Source of the DNA: Trichosphaerium sp. ATCC 40318
Taxonomy: Eukaryota > Discosea > Flabellinia > Trichosidae
DNA: 64,000 bases
Direction of reading: 5' to 3'
NCBI GenBank assembly: GCA_038496445.1
Contig: JALMLS010000520.1
Location: 124,001 to 188,000 of the forward strand
Shown: one piece after another, positions 47,926 to 58,954 of the stretch
Layout of the letters: every line of letters starts with the position of its first letter
Numbering within the stretch: the first letter of the stretch is position 1
Notes under the pieces: generated by a model
Database searches by the model: none
Told to the model about the DNA's origin: nothing
Seen by the model: the letters and a program-made list of their open reading frames with translations, nothing else
Program-made: the position numbers and the translations under genes

Positions 47926-50900
47926 TCAAAAATAAGCGCTACAAAATAGGTAGAAAAAAATCAGAAAGATAACACCCGCAGCAATTCGGCACAGGCATTT
48001 GGCGCCTTTCTTTTCTTGCTTCAGCTTCTTAAATTCTGCCTCTAGGGATTTGGCATCTTTCTTTTCTTGCTTTAGCTTCTCGACTTCTGCTTCTAGGGAT
48101 TTGACATCTTTCTTTTCTTGCTTCAGCTTCTTGACTTCTGCTTCTAGAGATTTGTTTTCTTGCTTTAGGTTCTCAACTTCTGCTTCTAGGAATTTGGCAT
48201 CTTCCTTTTCTTGCTTTAGCTTCTTGACTTCTGCTTCTAGTAATTTGGCATCTTTCTTTTCTTGCTTCAGCTTCTTCTTGATTTCTGCTCCTAGGGATTG
48301 TACTAACTTATCTGGTCTGCTTGGTTGCATAGGTTGGTTTGGTTTTGCAGCTGCCCACAATTGCCTTTGTGGAGTAAATTAGTATGCTAATTTGTGCCAA
48401 ATGTGGTACCGTTTAGTTTGGAAAGGCTCATCTGACAACTCATCAGATTCACTAGCATCTTCCTGGTTTGAAAGCCCTTTGATTTTAGCTTGTTGTTTTA
48501 TGCTTGTGGTAATCGTTGCCTTATTTAGCTTTTGGCTCGATTTTTTCTTTGCTGATTTACTTTTTTTCTGTACTGGTTTCTCTACAACCGTAATAACATA
48601 TCGTGCTACCGCTTGAACATCTAAATCAACAATAAACACCTTTAAAAATCACTTAAGACTACTACCTTGACCCACAACTAACTCATCATATTGATATTTA
48701 TCAATCTTTCCTTTTACTGCTTTTGACTTGTGATTTACCACTGCGTAATGACTTTGGTAGCCTGGTTTAATAGATTTGCCCTCAAAATTGATTGTGTCTC
48801 CGGGGTTTTCTATTACCTAGTACTGCTGTAACTAAAATGCAAGGCTGTATATAACTATATTTTCATACAGGATATACATTTCCAGGTGTAACTAGACTAA
48901 GGATGAGTGTTTTTTCACCTTGAGAGCTGTCATATTTGCAAGCATATTTGATACTGCTCTATTGTATTTTTGAGAAGAAAAAAACCAATGCGTAAATAGT
49001 ACTGTAAAGTAGATCCCTTGTCCAAAATATCCAGCATCTAATCCACATACAGTTCCAAAACCAGCTTTTACAATACTTTCAGCTGCCTTTCGGCTTGTTC
49101 CATGTACCATTAACACAACAGGTAACTAACACAATTGGTTTGTAAGGATAACAAGTAAGCAATAGTACCTCTGAAGTTGAACTGCTAAGTGTGGGTAAAG
49201 ACGAAAACCTGTCGATAATACTTTTCCTTTGAGTTCTATCCCAATCTTTTTTACAAAACAAATCAGGTAGTTCTCTAAATATGATAAGTAGTGATTTTAA
49301 TACTGAAACGTACTGGTGCCTATGGTTAAGTATTTTATTGTTCATTCCAAAGGATCGAAGTAAGACGTCATTGCAAACGAGATGTGCTGATACAACTTTG
49401 ACTTGATTGTATCCATGCATTTTTGACATTTGGTTACGAAGCAGCTCCAATTCTCTTTTGGCCACAGTGTCATTCTCATCAAAAAGGTTCAATGTTCTGA
49501 AATGAGTTGCTTTTTCAATAAAACCTCTTTAATTGTATTAGCACAAATTTAAAGACATGAACCTTAACTCGCTTTTAGATCTATCCCAACTACATGCATA
49601 GTTCAATCGTGGGTTTAAATTCCAAGAGGGTTCAGCCGTCAATCCTTATCCACAAGTTTAAAGGCTGCAAATTTATGTAACTTGTACCTGCTAAAGTATC
49701 ACTTAATACTTTATTTGGTGTGAATGACTCAATAACGTATTTGTTACTGACGACATAACTAGATCTGTTACTGACGACATAACTAGATCTGTTACTGACG
49801 ACATAACTAGATCGCTACACAAGTTAAAAGGTTGATGGTGCTATCGGATGTACCCTTTGTGCTGATAGAGTGCGATATGACCTGTCGAATTTAGCACAAT
49901 AAATACATAATTGTCTACCACCACCTGTACAAAAAGTAAACAACGTGGCTTACAAAACACATACATAGTTTTGAATTGCGAATTGAGTTCAAACACCATC
50001 CTTCTTTCGCACACAATTGAGGAATGTCAGCTTGTTTTTTAGTTCTCCACATATCGTCTGGTATATCGTACAGAATACCTTCCATTAGGTTTCCTTGTTG
50101 ACTCCAAAAACTCTATTAATGAAATAGTTAGCAATGTAATTATTGAAAGTATACTTTACCGAAGATTGCACAAACATGGGATTGTAAGTACAAATAAGTG
50201 TACAAATACCAGTTTGCATTGCAACATTAAAATAAGAACGTGTTGGCTTAAGTACGATTAGTTGACAGTTTTGAAATAACAGGCCAGCATGTACCAAGCG
50301 CTGCAACCATATTGCAAGATTGCGTCTCCATTTTGGGTTATCTACCATTGCACATGATAGCCATAGTTTGCGACTGTGTTGCTGATTGGTTGGAAAATGG
50401 GACAAAACAGTACCAAATATCTTGACATAAGCAGGAACATCATCAACCACCTTCATCAAGATTGTTTTAAACCCAAAATGTTTTTGTCTAATTGATGAGA
50501 ACTGTTTGTCATTTGTTAAAACGCAAATTGATGAGACGTGTTTATGTTGTACTAATAAAAGAGTTACGGAAGTTGTATTGTGGTTGTAATGTAGATTCAC
50601 CTGCATAATTTAAAGGTGTCATTCCTTTATTGTCTCTTGTTTCAGCATTTGCATGTAATGTAATTAAATGCTCAACAATTTTGTCATAATCGTTCATAGC
50701 TAGTTTGTGTAAATTGTATTTTCAATATACGTGTATAGGACCAGCAATTATAAGTATATTCACTGTATACTTATGACTGTACCTGCAAGGTGTAAAGCTG
50801 TCGTTCCATTATTATCTGTAGCATTGACATTTGCGCCTGCACTTGTCAATAATTTAACAATATCAGTGTATCCCACCATTGCTGTGAAGTGTAAGTAACA

Positions 50901-51721
50901 TGCACTGTATACCTATGACTGCACCTGCTATGTGTAAAGGTGTCTGTTCTTCTTCATCTGTAGCATTGATATTTGCTTTTGCACTTATCAATAATAAAAT
51001 GGTATCAATGCGTTCCTTCATTACTTTGAAGTGTAAGTAACATGCATTGTATGCTTATGATTGTACCTGCAACATGTAAAGCTGTTTTTCCATTATTATC
51101 TGTAGCATTGACATTTGCGCCTGCACTTGTCAATAATTTAACAATATCAGTGTATCCCTCCATTGCTGTGAAGTGTAAGTAACATGCACTGTATACCTAT
51201 GACTGCACCTGCTATGTGTAAAGGTGTCTGTTCTTCTTCATCTGTAGCATTGACGTTTGCACCTTCACTTATCAATAATAAAATGGTATCAATGCGTTCC
51301 TTCATTACTTTGAAGTGTAAGTAACATGCATTGTATGCTTATGATTGTACCTGCAACATGTAAAGCTGTTTTTCCATTATTATCTGTAGCATTGACATTT
51401 GCGCCTGCACATAAACACAACGATGCAATATTTGGCATATTAAAATGAGCTAAAACGGTTAAAACTCATTAAGTCATACACAAACCTGAAGACAGCATAA
51501 TTTCATTGGCTTTATCTGCTTTCTGTAGCTTCTTCTTTAGCTTACTAACTTCAAACAAATGTAAACAAAGCTACTGAGATAAACTGCACCTGTAATACTC
51601 TTGTAATTGGAATGTTGAGAGAAATATTTCAATTCACCTTGGTAATATTAATAGATATTGTATTAAACAGACATTCGTTAGTACCCTTTAATTTTTTCTT
51701 GTCTTGGCTCTCGTTTGACAT
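47926..51721 (-). CDS. ankyrin-PARP-coiled-coil protein with C-terminal membrane anchor
   Basis: Minus-strand, many exons. The N-terminus is MSNESQDKKKLKG and a short coiled coil (KLKKKLQKADKANEIM). Six ankyrin repeats follow, one per exon (GYTDIVKLLTSAGANVNATD and partners). A middle region has PKWRRNLAIWLQRLVHAG, a CxxC stretch (QLCIYCAKFDRSYRT) and three copies of RSSYVVSN. The PARP catalytic domain has the usual H-Y-E layout: LMVHGTSRKAAESIVKAGFG (His), DAGYFGQGIYFT (Tyr), PGYQSHYAVV and YQYDELVVGQDVQ (Glu). A basic linker, then a coiled coil of about five 17-residue units (LKQEKKDAKSLEAEV), ends in one hydrophobic helix (IAAGVIFLIFFYLFCSAYF). It would transfer ADP-ribose chains, likely at a membrane facing the cytosol. 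Splice phases support fusion of the PARP and coiled-coil parts. Confidence 0.82.
48026..48274. repeat. 51-bp tandem repeats, five units
   Basis: About five units of 51 bp (one is 45 bp) encode the heptad-like 17-residue coiled-coil repeat on the minus strand. Units share CTTCTGCTTCTAG and TTTTCTTGCTT. Confidence 0.85.
49743..49814. repeat. 24-bp tandem repeat, three copies
   Basis: Three copies of GTTACTGACGACATAACTAG plus ATCT. In the PARP reading frame each gives RSSYVVSN, so the array is coding and frame-preserving. The third copy ends in a single-base variant. Confidence 0.9.
50775..51420. repeat. 284-bp duplicated two-exon ankyrin cassette
   Basis: Exon pairs plus introns recur with a 284-bp spacing (for example GACTGCACCTGCTATGTG at about 50917 and 51201), with a third partial copy to about 51420. 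Each cassette encodes two ankyrin repeats, TDNNGxTALHxAG and TDEEEQTPLHIAG. Confidence 0.88.
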
Positions 51722-52074
51722 AACGTGTGGTTGCTGACAGATACTTGAAGTTTTAGTTTTCCTCAGCTTTTTGTGTGAGTTGTGTTCTTCAGGTTCGCTT
51801 CAAAAAAAAAACTCAAACGCTGTTAGACAAATGAGCGCATTGCGTTTTTAGCAAAGAGTAAGGTATTTTGGGGTGCTATAGTTTTTTCCGAATTTTCCGA
51901 AAACAAAAATTCGAAAGTGTAGAAAGATGCATTGCTAGGCCAGTCCACTAAACTAGAAAGCGCCTGGTTCACTTACGGTCGGGTCCTCGCTGTGCTCGGA
52001 ACTAGAACCCGACATTTGCTCACATATAGTGATCCATTGGTGGTATAGGCATTTGGTTTTTGTATCGAATTCTA

Positions 52075-52128
52075 TTTTTTCGAATTTTCTGAAGACAATT
52101 TTTTCTTTGAAAAATTCGGAAAAACGTG
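52075..52128. repeat. hairpin-like TTCGAA/TTCGG motif, copy 2
   Basis: T-run then CGAATTTTCTGAAGAC, a spacer, then GAAAAATTCGGAAAAACGTG. Close match in order and spacing to 22451-22516. Confidence 0.5.
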
Positions 52129-52959
52129 GGTCCATATTTTGGTTGCTTTCAAAATCGCTTTTTTACAAATATGCGCTGACTACTCTAATAATAAGAGGTA
52201 ACGTACCTTGGCTTTTAGATCACGAGATAGTTGTTTCGTGATAGGTTTTGTCGTATACCTTAGCTAAGGCTATAAGATGAGTTGCTGTAGGTACGAGGTA
52301 AGGAGAATTTTGGTTTCGAACAATTTTCAACAGTTTCGAACAAATTCAACACACGCACCTCTATTTCAAGACTAATTTTACGGCACTTATTGTTCCAACT
52401 CAAACAATGCTGTCCTTTGTAGTATGCTAACGTACCTTAAGTGATATTGTTAAGTCACGTCAAGAGAACGCTTCAGTTTTTTTTTTAACTTTTCTGTCAA
52501 AAAGGAAACCCAGCAACAGCGTTTCATTTTTTTTCAAAATTGTAGCACAGCACCCTGTGGTCTCTTTGCACAGGTTTTTTTTTTTGAACGTTTTTTTTTG
52601 TTGAGTAAGGAACAGTTACCGATTTATGTCAAACTCTGGTACAGGAACATTATTTTCCCATTTACGCCACACTCGTAACAAACAGTGTGTTGTACATGTT
52701 TATCCGGGGATCAGCTCTGTTGAGAGCGGTTTGCATCACACCTTTCCACGTTGTAAAAAAATTACTAAACTAAGAAAACCAGACCGTTAACTTGACATGA
52801 CTTGACAATTTAGGAAAGACTTTACTAAACAAGGAAGAAGCATAGTTTATTACTTCATACATCCAGTAAATCCAAGGCCTTGGTAGAAGTATGGTTTGCA
52901 CCATTTATTGGCTGAAAGCACGCCATGCAAATTTGTTAACAATAGTTACTGTTTGATAG

Positions 52960-53750
52960 AAGAAAGTCAACTGAGACTGTTACTCCGCTAGAAAAAGCAG
53001 AACCAACAACATGAACGTTACTTAAAGAAATAGCTTCAGTATGATAAGATGAAAGAAGACGAAGACTTTCAAAAAGATCAATTGAGGGCTGTATGAGAGT
53101 GATGTCTACGTGGAGAATATACAGAAGAAAATTATATGATTTGAAGGGAACGTTAGTAATAGGATTTACTTAGAAGAAATAGAGACGAAGAAAGACGTAG
53201 TCAAATTGATGAAGAAAGATATATTGGAGGAGTAGAAGAGATGGCAAACAAACTAAAGATAAGAAAGGACTAGAAGAATAGCAAGAACAGGAGCGGCACA
53301 TAGAACGATACGTTAAGAAAAATACTGAAGGATATAGCAGAAGTTAGAGAAGGGTATGGTAGCAGGATCACCGTAATTTAGAGATGGACTAACACAAGAT
53401 AAGCTAATGGCACAGATGGGTAATTGCGGAATGAAGGGCGACCTAAGAGATTGGTTAGAGTATGTAATAGAAAACTTTGATATATTTGCATCTAAGACAT
53501 TGCGTTTATTGTTGAGTAGAGATCACAGAATCGACCTCCAAGATAAATTGGTATATATGGTTATGAAGGTTTCCATGCTGTCTAGAAAGACCTACGAAGA
53601 AAACACAGAAGAAATAGAAGAAAGATTTTTTGAATAAGAGTTTTATGACGTGGAAGTCATAACTAAAGGAAAGAGTTCTTGTAAGGTGGAAAGTCAAGAA
53701 TCACATTGATTAACCCAGAAGGTTCTGGAGCACCTACTTAATGTAATAAG
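52960..53750 (+). pseudogene. purine-rich, decayed coding remnant
   Basis: Strong A/G bias on the plus strand over about 700 bp. Frames give glutamate/lysine/arginine-rich peptides broken by many stops; the longest clean piece (53407-53637) reads LRDWLEYVIENFDIFASK and YEENTEEIEERFFE. This looks like a coiled-coil or gag-like coding sequence that has decayed. It could also be an untranslated RNA. The parent family is not identified. Confidence 0.3.
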
Positions 53751-54038
53751 CCCTTAAGGAAAAACAATAAACTAGACACAAGCTAACATTTGGGTGTTCT
53801 GTTGACTATTCCGATTCGGTTTTCAAAGAGCAAAGCATCATAAAACTGAAAGTTGTGGCTTTTTTTCAGTCACTATGTGCTTTTTTTTCATCCAAACTAC
53901 TTTCATATATTGAGTGAGTTTAAGATATCTACATTTTAGAGGTAAAACTAAATCATGGTAGTGTAATATCCAGATCAAACGTAAGTCGTAATTGTAGAAA
54001 TATTCTGTTTATTAAGTGCATTTATAATATAAGTCAAC

Positions 54039-55073
54039 CTAAGGTCCGAGGTAGGCTGCACGGTTTCTTTTTTTTTGCAATTTGAGCCAATCTTGATGAG
54101 ATTCCAATAACTCTTGTATTTTGTACTTGTAACGAAGTACTGCCCAGTTTCTTTCAAAGAGCTCTTCTGCACCCTTTGATATATTAGCACACAAACAGAA
54201 GCAAATGAAGGACCTTTTTCTGTTGGAAAGGTATTGATAGTTCTCCAAGCTCTTTGTCGCCATACTTATTGAAACTAATATCGTAGTTATTTGAAATGGT
54301 AGATCTCAATCTTTCGATTTTTCGCTTTTTTCTTATGCTGTCGATATCACACTGCGTCAGACTTAGGACTCTTATACGTGCTAATTCTGCTTTACATCTT
54401 ATTCTTTGCATCCAGGCGAATCTCTAACAGAAAAAATCAGAAAAAAACCAGAAGGATTATGTTTCTTGTATGGATCGTTTATTTAATGGATTTTGTTTTT
54501 GTGCTTTTTAAACGATTTAGACTCACTCAATAACGTACCTCTGCTTCTGTTTTTGCATACATGACCAGTGTTTTAGAGTGTGTTTTCACATAAAAAAGAG
54601 GTTCTTTTCCTACTTTTCCGTATACACTTGTATCATGTATGATGTCAACGCTGATAACATTGTCTAAATAGACGCCCACTTTTGGATGAGTTTTTCCTTG
54701 TAAATAGGATGTAACACTCTAGTATATTTTAGCTTGGTTGTAAATGTAGTAGACAATAACTGAGTAGTCATGTATCAATGGATGGAGGCTTTCATGCTTG
54801 TTGAATTATTTACAATTTACGTGCCCGCCAGTATTCAAGTCTTTCATCTGCCAAAACAAAGAAGCTGCTTCTCCACACTTGGCGCTTGCGTTCACCTAAC
54901 TGAAGTTTTGTTAACAAGCCTGACTTTGACCATGCTAGTTGCTAAAAATAGAAGTTAACAATCGTAAAAAAAAAATAATACTGTGCCATCATTAAATTAA
55001 CAGGTGTGTAGTAAAGAACTGATTCTATTGTTGGTTTCTTTTTCATAAGTTCATATGTAAAAGTTCTTTTCAT
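54039..55073 (-). CDS. PH-domain protein, 240 aa
   Basis: Five exons on the minus strand, 55073-55002, 54941-54814, 54716-54539, 54423-54214 and 54173-54039 (72+128+178+210+135 nt), close exactly in frame. Residues about 25-135 form a pleckstrin-homology domain: KSGLLTKLQLGERKRQVWRS, SFFVLADERLEYWRARK, KTHPKVGVYLDNVISVDI, PLFYVKTHSKTLVMYAKTE and the closing helix tryptophan in RFAWMQRIR. The basic beta1-beta2 loop (GERKRQVWRSSFF) fits phosphoinositide binding. The C-terminal half is helical and basic (SIRKKRKIERLRST, AEELFERNWAVLRYKYK, LESHQDWLKLQKKR). Probably recruited to membranes by a phosphoinositide. The partner is unknown. Confidence 0.85.
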
Positions 55074-55209
55074 CGTTAAATGTGCATAATCTACACAAAG
55101 GTTAGACTAGACTAGTTAAAGAAGAAAGAACAAATCATTTTTTTCAATTTTGGAAAAATGTAACCGGACGTCACATATCAGATGTGACTCAAAAACAATA
55201 ATTAGATAA

Positions 55210-56013
55210 TCATCTGCTCTTAAACGTTATTAACAAGGTACCTTTAACATTATAATTTTCCAGAGTCATTTTGTCTTCAAGTTGTCTTTTTCCACACAAA
55301 TGGAACGTGGCTGATTTAAATTTTTCAGACACGTGTTTCATCATACTGCGTACTACTTCCTCTATAGTGGTATCCCTTGAAAATTCTTTTACCCAACTGG
55401 CCCCTTCAATTTTGGAAACACAAGAGAGTAGTATTTGAAGATGTATAGTATTGTTTTGTCCCACATGATTATCTTGCTGCTTCTCACTATTTCTCTGACA
55501 TTTGTTTAAGGCATCAAGATTACTAAACTGTTGTTTTTGAAGTTGATTACTGTCTTCTTGTCTACCATTGTTGTAATTACCGCACATCTTTAATGATCCG
55601 TTACGATGCCATTCCTTACATTCACCTTCTCTTTTGTCCTTGCTGTAGGTACGTTGTACAGACAACTGTCCCCTATCATACCACTCTGAATACTCTCCTT
55701 CTAGTTCGCCGTTTACATAGTTACACTGTGCCATCAAGCCGCCGGTTTCGAACCAAAGCTTACAACCGCCGTGCTTAATACCGTGTCGCCAAGAATACCG
55801 ACATAGGAGCGCAGGAGGGTTATTTTTCCCATTAAGAAACCAGTATTTCAGCCATGTACCATGTTTATTTAGGTCAGCATCATACCTAGTTGTTTGCGCT
55901 GTATGTTTTGATAGCAGAGGCCATTTAGAATACAGTAGCTTGTCCAAATCAATAATATCAAGATGTAACTCTGTTGGAAGGTCTAGCAAGCCGCAGTACC
56001 CAGGCGCTATCAT
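55210..56013 (-). CDS. F-box / MORN / ubiquitin-like protein
   Basis: Intronless, 267 aa. Residues about 8-45 resemble an F-box-like helical motif (LLDLPTELHLDIIDLDKLLY). Residues about 55-155 hold MORN_2-type repeats (GYCKxWx-like units such as GEYSEWYDRGQLSVQRTY and GECKEWHRNGSLKMCGNY). A glutamine/asparagine-rich linker follows. The last 75 residues look ubiquitin-like: ending GKRQLEDKMTLENYNVKGTL then LITFKSR, which matches the ubiquitin pattern G-x-x-LED-x-x-TL-x-DYN. It does not end in a processable GG. It is the intact paralogue of the transposon-split gene at 40.9-43.6 kb. Possible ubiquitin-system adaptor or decoy; function is inferred from domains only. Confidence 0.78.
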   Translation of the reverse strand: MIAPGYCGLLDLPTELHLDIIDLDKLLYSKWPLLSKHTAQTTRYDADLNKHGTWLKYWFLNGKNNPPALLCRYSWRHGIKHGGCKLWFETGGLMAQCNYVNGELEGEYSEWYDRGQLSVQRTYSKDKREGECKEWHRNGSLKMCGNYNNGRQEDSNQLQKQQFSNLDALNKCQRNSEKQQDNHVGQNNTIHLQILLSCVSKIEGASWVKEFSRDTTIEEVVRSMMKHVSEKFKSATFHLCGKRQLEDKMTLENYNVKGTLLITFKSR

Positions 56014-57086
56014 TTTGAGCTAATTTAACTATTAGTCGTGTAAGATTGTTTTACAAGGCGTACATTGTTGGTCATAGAAGTTGCTTCTGCGCAAGAATTA
56101 TGTTCCTCGTTAAGTTACCATCTTCATTGAACGATTGGATAAGGATCTTAGAATATGTTGCGCGCTTTTGGTTGCCTTGCGAACTAGAAATTATAAATAA
56201 CCAATATTAACTCTTTGGAATTTTTTTTACCCAGCACGTGTTAGCGGGCGTGATTTAAAAGAATCATCCGTGAAACAAGAGGTGCTTATCCTAAAGAGTG
56301 GCGTTTGTACATAGACGATCAATCCCAATGTTTGTTATTAAATGTCCGCTTACAGTTACGTACTCAATGCATTTGGGTGTCTTACACAAACAATAAAATG
56401 TATCAATAAACTAAAAAGCGATTTTGCTATTATTGTATCTATTGTTCAAGGACATTAGCAATACTACGCCCTTTTGTTTCTTGTAACAACGTTTCCGCAA
56501 TGCTACGATAGCACCCGCCCAACCTACAACCAAAAACCAGGAAAATACCAAAAAAAAATCAATACAAAATAATCAAAAACAAACTGGAATGTGATGACGA
56601 GTCCATGGAGTAGAAATTTTGTATCTCACAAGCTACAACACAAATCTTACTATGAACGTGTTCCTATCAGGTATGTAAGTCTGTATGGGATCACAAAGGA
56701 ACAAATAAGCGGACCATTATTGCCCTACAATAGTATTGTTATTGTAACGCAGAACAATAACCTCTAGTCATGACATTTCAGTTCTGTTTGAAGAATTCGT
56801 TCAAGCTAGCGTGTCTACGAAGCACACGATATTGCTAGTTTTAAAAGAAGTCAACGCTAAAAGTCGGTTGCCAAGCATTATTTATATTTAGTGAATTCTC
56901 TTTTCGATCGAATTCTGTGGGGTTTCCGCTGTTTTGGGGTTGTGGATAAAATTAGGATAAGCCCACAAACATAGCAAATGCCTATAATAACCGAAATAAG
57001 ACGAAATAGACGATTCCGGAGCTTTGGCAAAAATGTCACGAAAACTCTCAAACAATTACAAAAAACATGAAAGTACATAAACCAAC
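56014..57086. other. intergenic with a possible short gene
   Basis: About 1.07 kb. A 57-aa frame on the plus strand at 56594-56767 (MTSPWSRNFVSHK... ending QNNNL) is unrecognised. On the minus strand around 56450-56540 a piece reading CYRSIAETLLQETKGRSIAN before a stop could be a terminal exon, but I found no upstream partner. Confidence 0.35.
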
Positions 57087-58527
57087 ATGTCCAAAACAAA
57101 TCGCAACACGTCTGTAACAGATGAAAAGACAAAGAGTAAATGCCGAGGAAGGGTTGAAGGCCATGAGGTTCGCTTTAAGAAAAAATAGCTCCAACTAGCG
57201 CAAATGTTTCTATTGAGTTAACCCTACGTCAAGGTAGTCATTGGTGAGTACAACGAGATGCCTCTTGAAGATCAATTATTTCCTGAAGAAAAAGAAGCTT
57301 TAGAGAAACTAAAAAGCACTTGTGATCTCGCTTTTAGTACGTTAAAAGAGTACTTTCACACACACGAAGCATTAAACTGTTTTTTTGTTTGACAAATCAC
57401 GTGATTGTTCTATTTTCGATTATCTTGGCAACCAGAACTTTGTGGTGAATTTTACACGTTATCACGCCTCTGTCATAAGATAGAGAGCTAGTGTTTTAGC
57501 TGCTTCTTATCGTTGCTTTTGATACACTTGTTTTTTTTGTTCTTACTGAACTAGAACACACCGACAGATACCTCCTTGGATGCCTCATGTCTCGTAAACT
57601 TGATGTAGATCGTACTGTTAAGATGTTAGAGAACCTGGAAGTTTTCTTCAAGAAACATAACATTACGAAGATACCAAAACTATCTGATGTTGATCCAAGT
57701 ATCATGAGAACTGGGTACAATCAATCAACAAACACTTCGCTTCTGTAACCTGTCTAAGTGCTAATGGTTGGTAGATACGCCTATAATATACCTAATTCAC
57801 GCTCCAAAGATGGATGTGGCATCTTGTATTTTGTTCCAAGACTTCTAGAGCCAGGAACTTATAAGGAAGATTCCTACAAAAAAATGGTAGAATCTATAGT
57901 TTGGCAGAATCTTGTTGGCGCTTACTGCGAGGGAAGGTATATTGATGCTTCTCTAATAAATGTCTTGATTTATACTTATATACTTCTAGCATCGATATGG
58001 CCAGAAACGGTATGGTAGTGGTAGAAGACCTGAAAGGTTTTACAATGAAAAATATTGATATGAAATTTCAAAAAAAGATTATGAAAGATGTCCAGGAAAC
58101 GTTTCCTATGCGTATAAAGAAGATTTTAATTCTTAATCCTCCTGTAATTATGAAAATTATATTTGCATTTGCAAAGCTTTTCATGAAGAAAAAGTTAATG
58201 AAGAGGGTACTAACGAAACAAAAAAAAACAATTCGTATTTTTTTCCGTTTGTTAATCAAGTCTACTTACTACTTGTTTAGATTGAAATAGTAAAAGATCC
58301 TTCCAGGATTCTTGATTTTGTTGATAAAGATCAACTTCATGTCGACTTTGGAGGCACTCTTGACTACAGTATTGGTGCGTATTTGTAAAGAAAAAGAAGT
58401 GGTGAAAATTAACGTAATGGTAGCTGAGGTTTGTGATTATAACATGGAATACGATAAGAGATATTGGGCTGAAAATGGAGAAGAAACACAAACAAAGAAA
58501 CGACATCGTAAGGTCGAAAAACCTTAA
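57087..58527 (+). CDS. Sec14-like CRAL-TRIO lipid-binding protein
   Basis: Multi-exon. After a short N-terminus, EEKEALEKLKSTCDLAFSTL leads to the CRAL-TRIO N helix signature (DRYLLGCLMSRKLDVDRTVK, MLENLEVFFKK). The lipid-binding lobe follows with NPRSKDG-like loop residues (YNIPNSRSKDGCGILYF), MARNGMVVVEDLKGFTMKNI, the hinge helix ILILNPPVIMKIIFAFAKLF and LLDFVDK-like RILDFVDKDQLHVDFGGTLDY-type end. It would carry phosphatidylinositol or another hydrophobic ligand between membranes. The C-terminus is charged and basic (ETQTKKRHRKVEKP). The first ATG (57087) needs an intron before VVIGEYNEMPLEDQ; a later ATG at 57257 is also possible. Confidence 0.78.
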
Positions 58528-58954
58528 ACTGCTTTCTTAAGTACTCACTTGAAAAAAACAATTTTGAATACTTTATTCATACCTCACAGTCATGTGAGAT
58601 GGTCTCGTCACTATGTAGTATAAAATGACATGTTAATATAGTCTTATTTGACTTGCTGCAACGTAAAATAACTGAATGCAATGTGTTGTTCAAAGGGTAG
58701 CTACCTTAGAGGTGTAGATGACGCGACTAGGTTCGACTTAACTGTTCAAAAAATAAAACTGTGAAGTAGGCCAAACTCTTAACTCTGTCGCATAGCTGAA
58801 ACATGACATTGGCATAAATGAGCCACTATTTCAGCCGTTAACTAGAAAGTCTTGTTAGGTGGTTCACTTGCCAATCAGCCTGGTTTGACTTCAACTGTAA
58901 GTGACTTCAAGGCTATGTTATGGTTTTTTTTATTACTTTGCTTGGTTTATTGTT
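58528..58954. other. intergenic between convergent genes
   Basis: About 430 bp with nothing recognised. Confidence 0.4.

Larger units (their letters stand above)
51722..54038. other. long gene-poor stretch
   Basis: About 2.3 kb. It holds two hairpin-like motifs (about 51882-51915 and 52075-52128). A minus-strand frame at 51953-52135 starts with ATG inside the second hairpin and could be an upstream exon of the PARP gene, but its phase does not fit. Beyond about 52960 is a purine-rich decayed region (separate entry). The rest, 52140-52950, shows nothing. Confidence 0.4.

Noticed and set aside
47999-48382. Plus-strand serine/phenylalanine repeat protein
   Set aside because: Antisense of the coiled-coil repeats of the PARP gene; real phase match is on the minus strand.
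49743-49814. Possible CRISPR-like or minisatellite array
   Set aside because: Three adjacent 24-bp copies without spacers, in a eukaryotic reading frame giving RSSYVVSN each; coding repeat instead.
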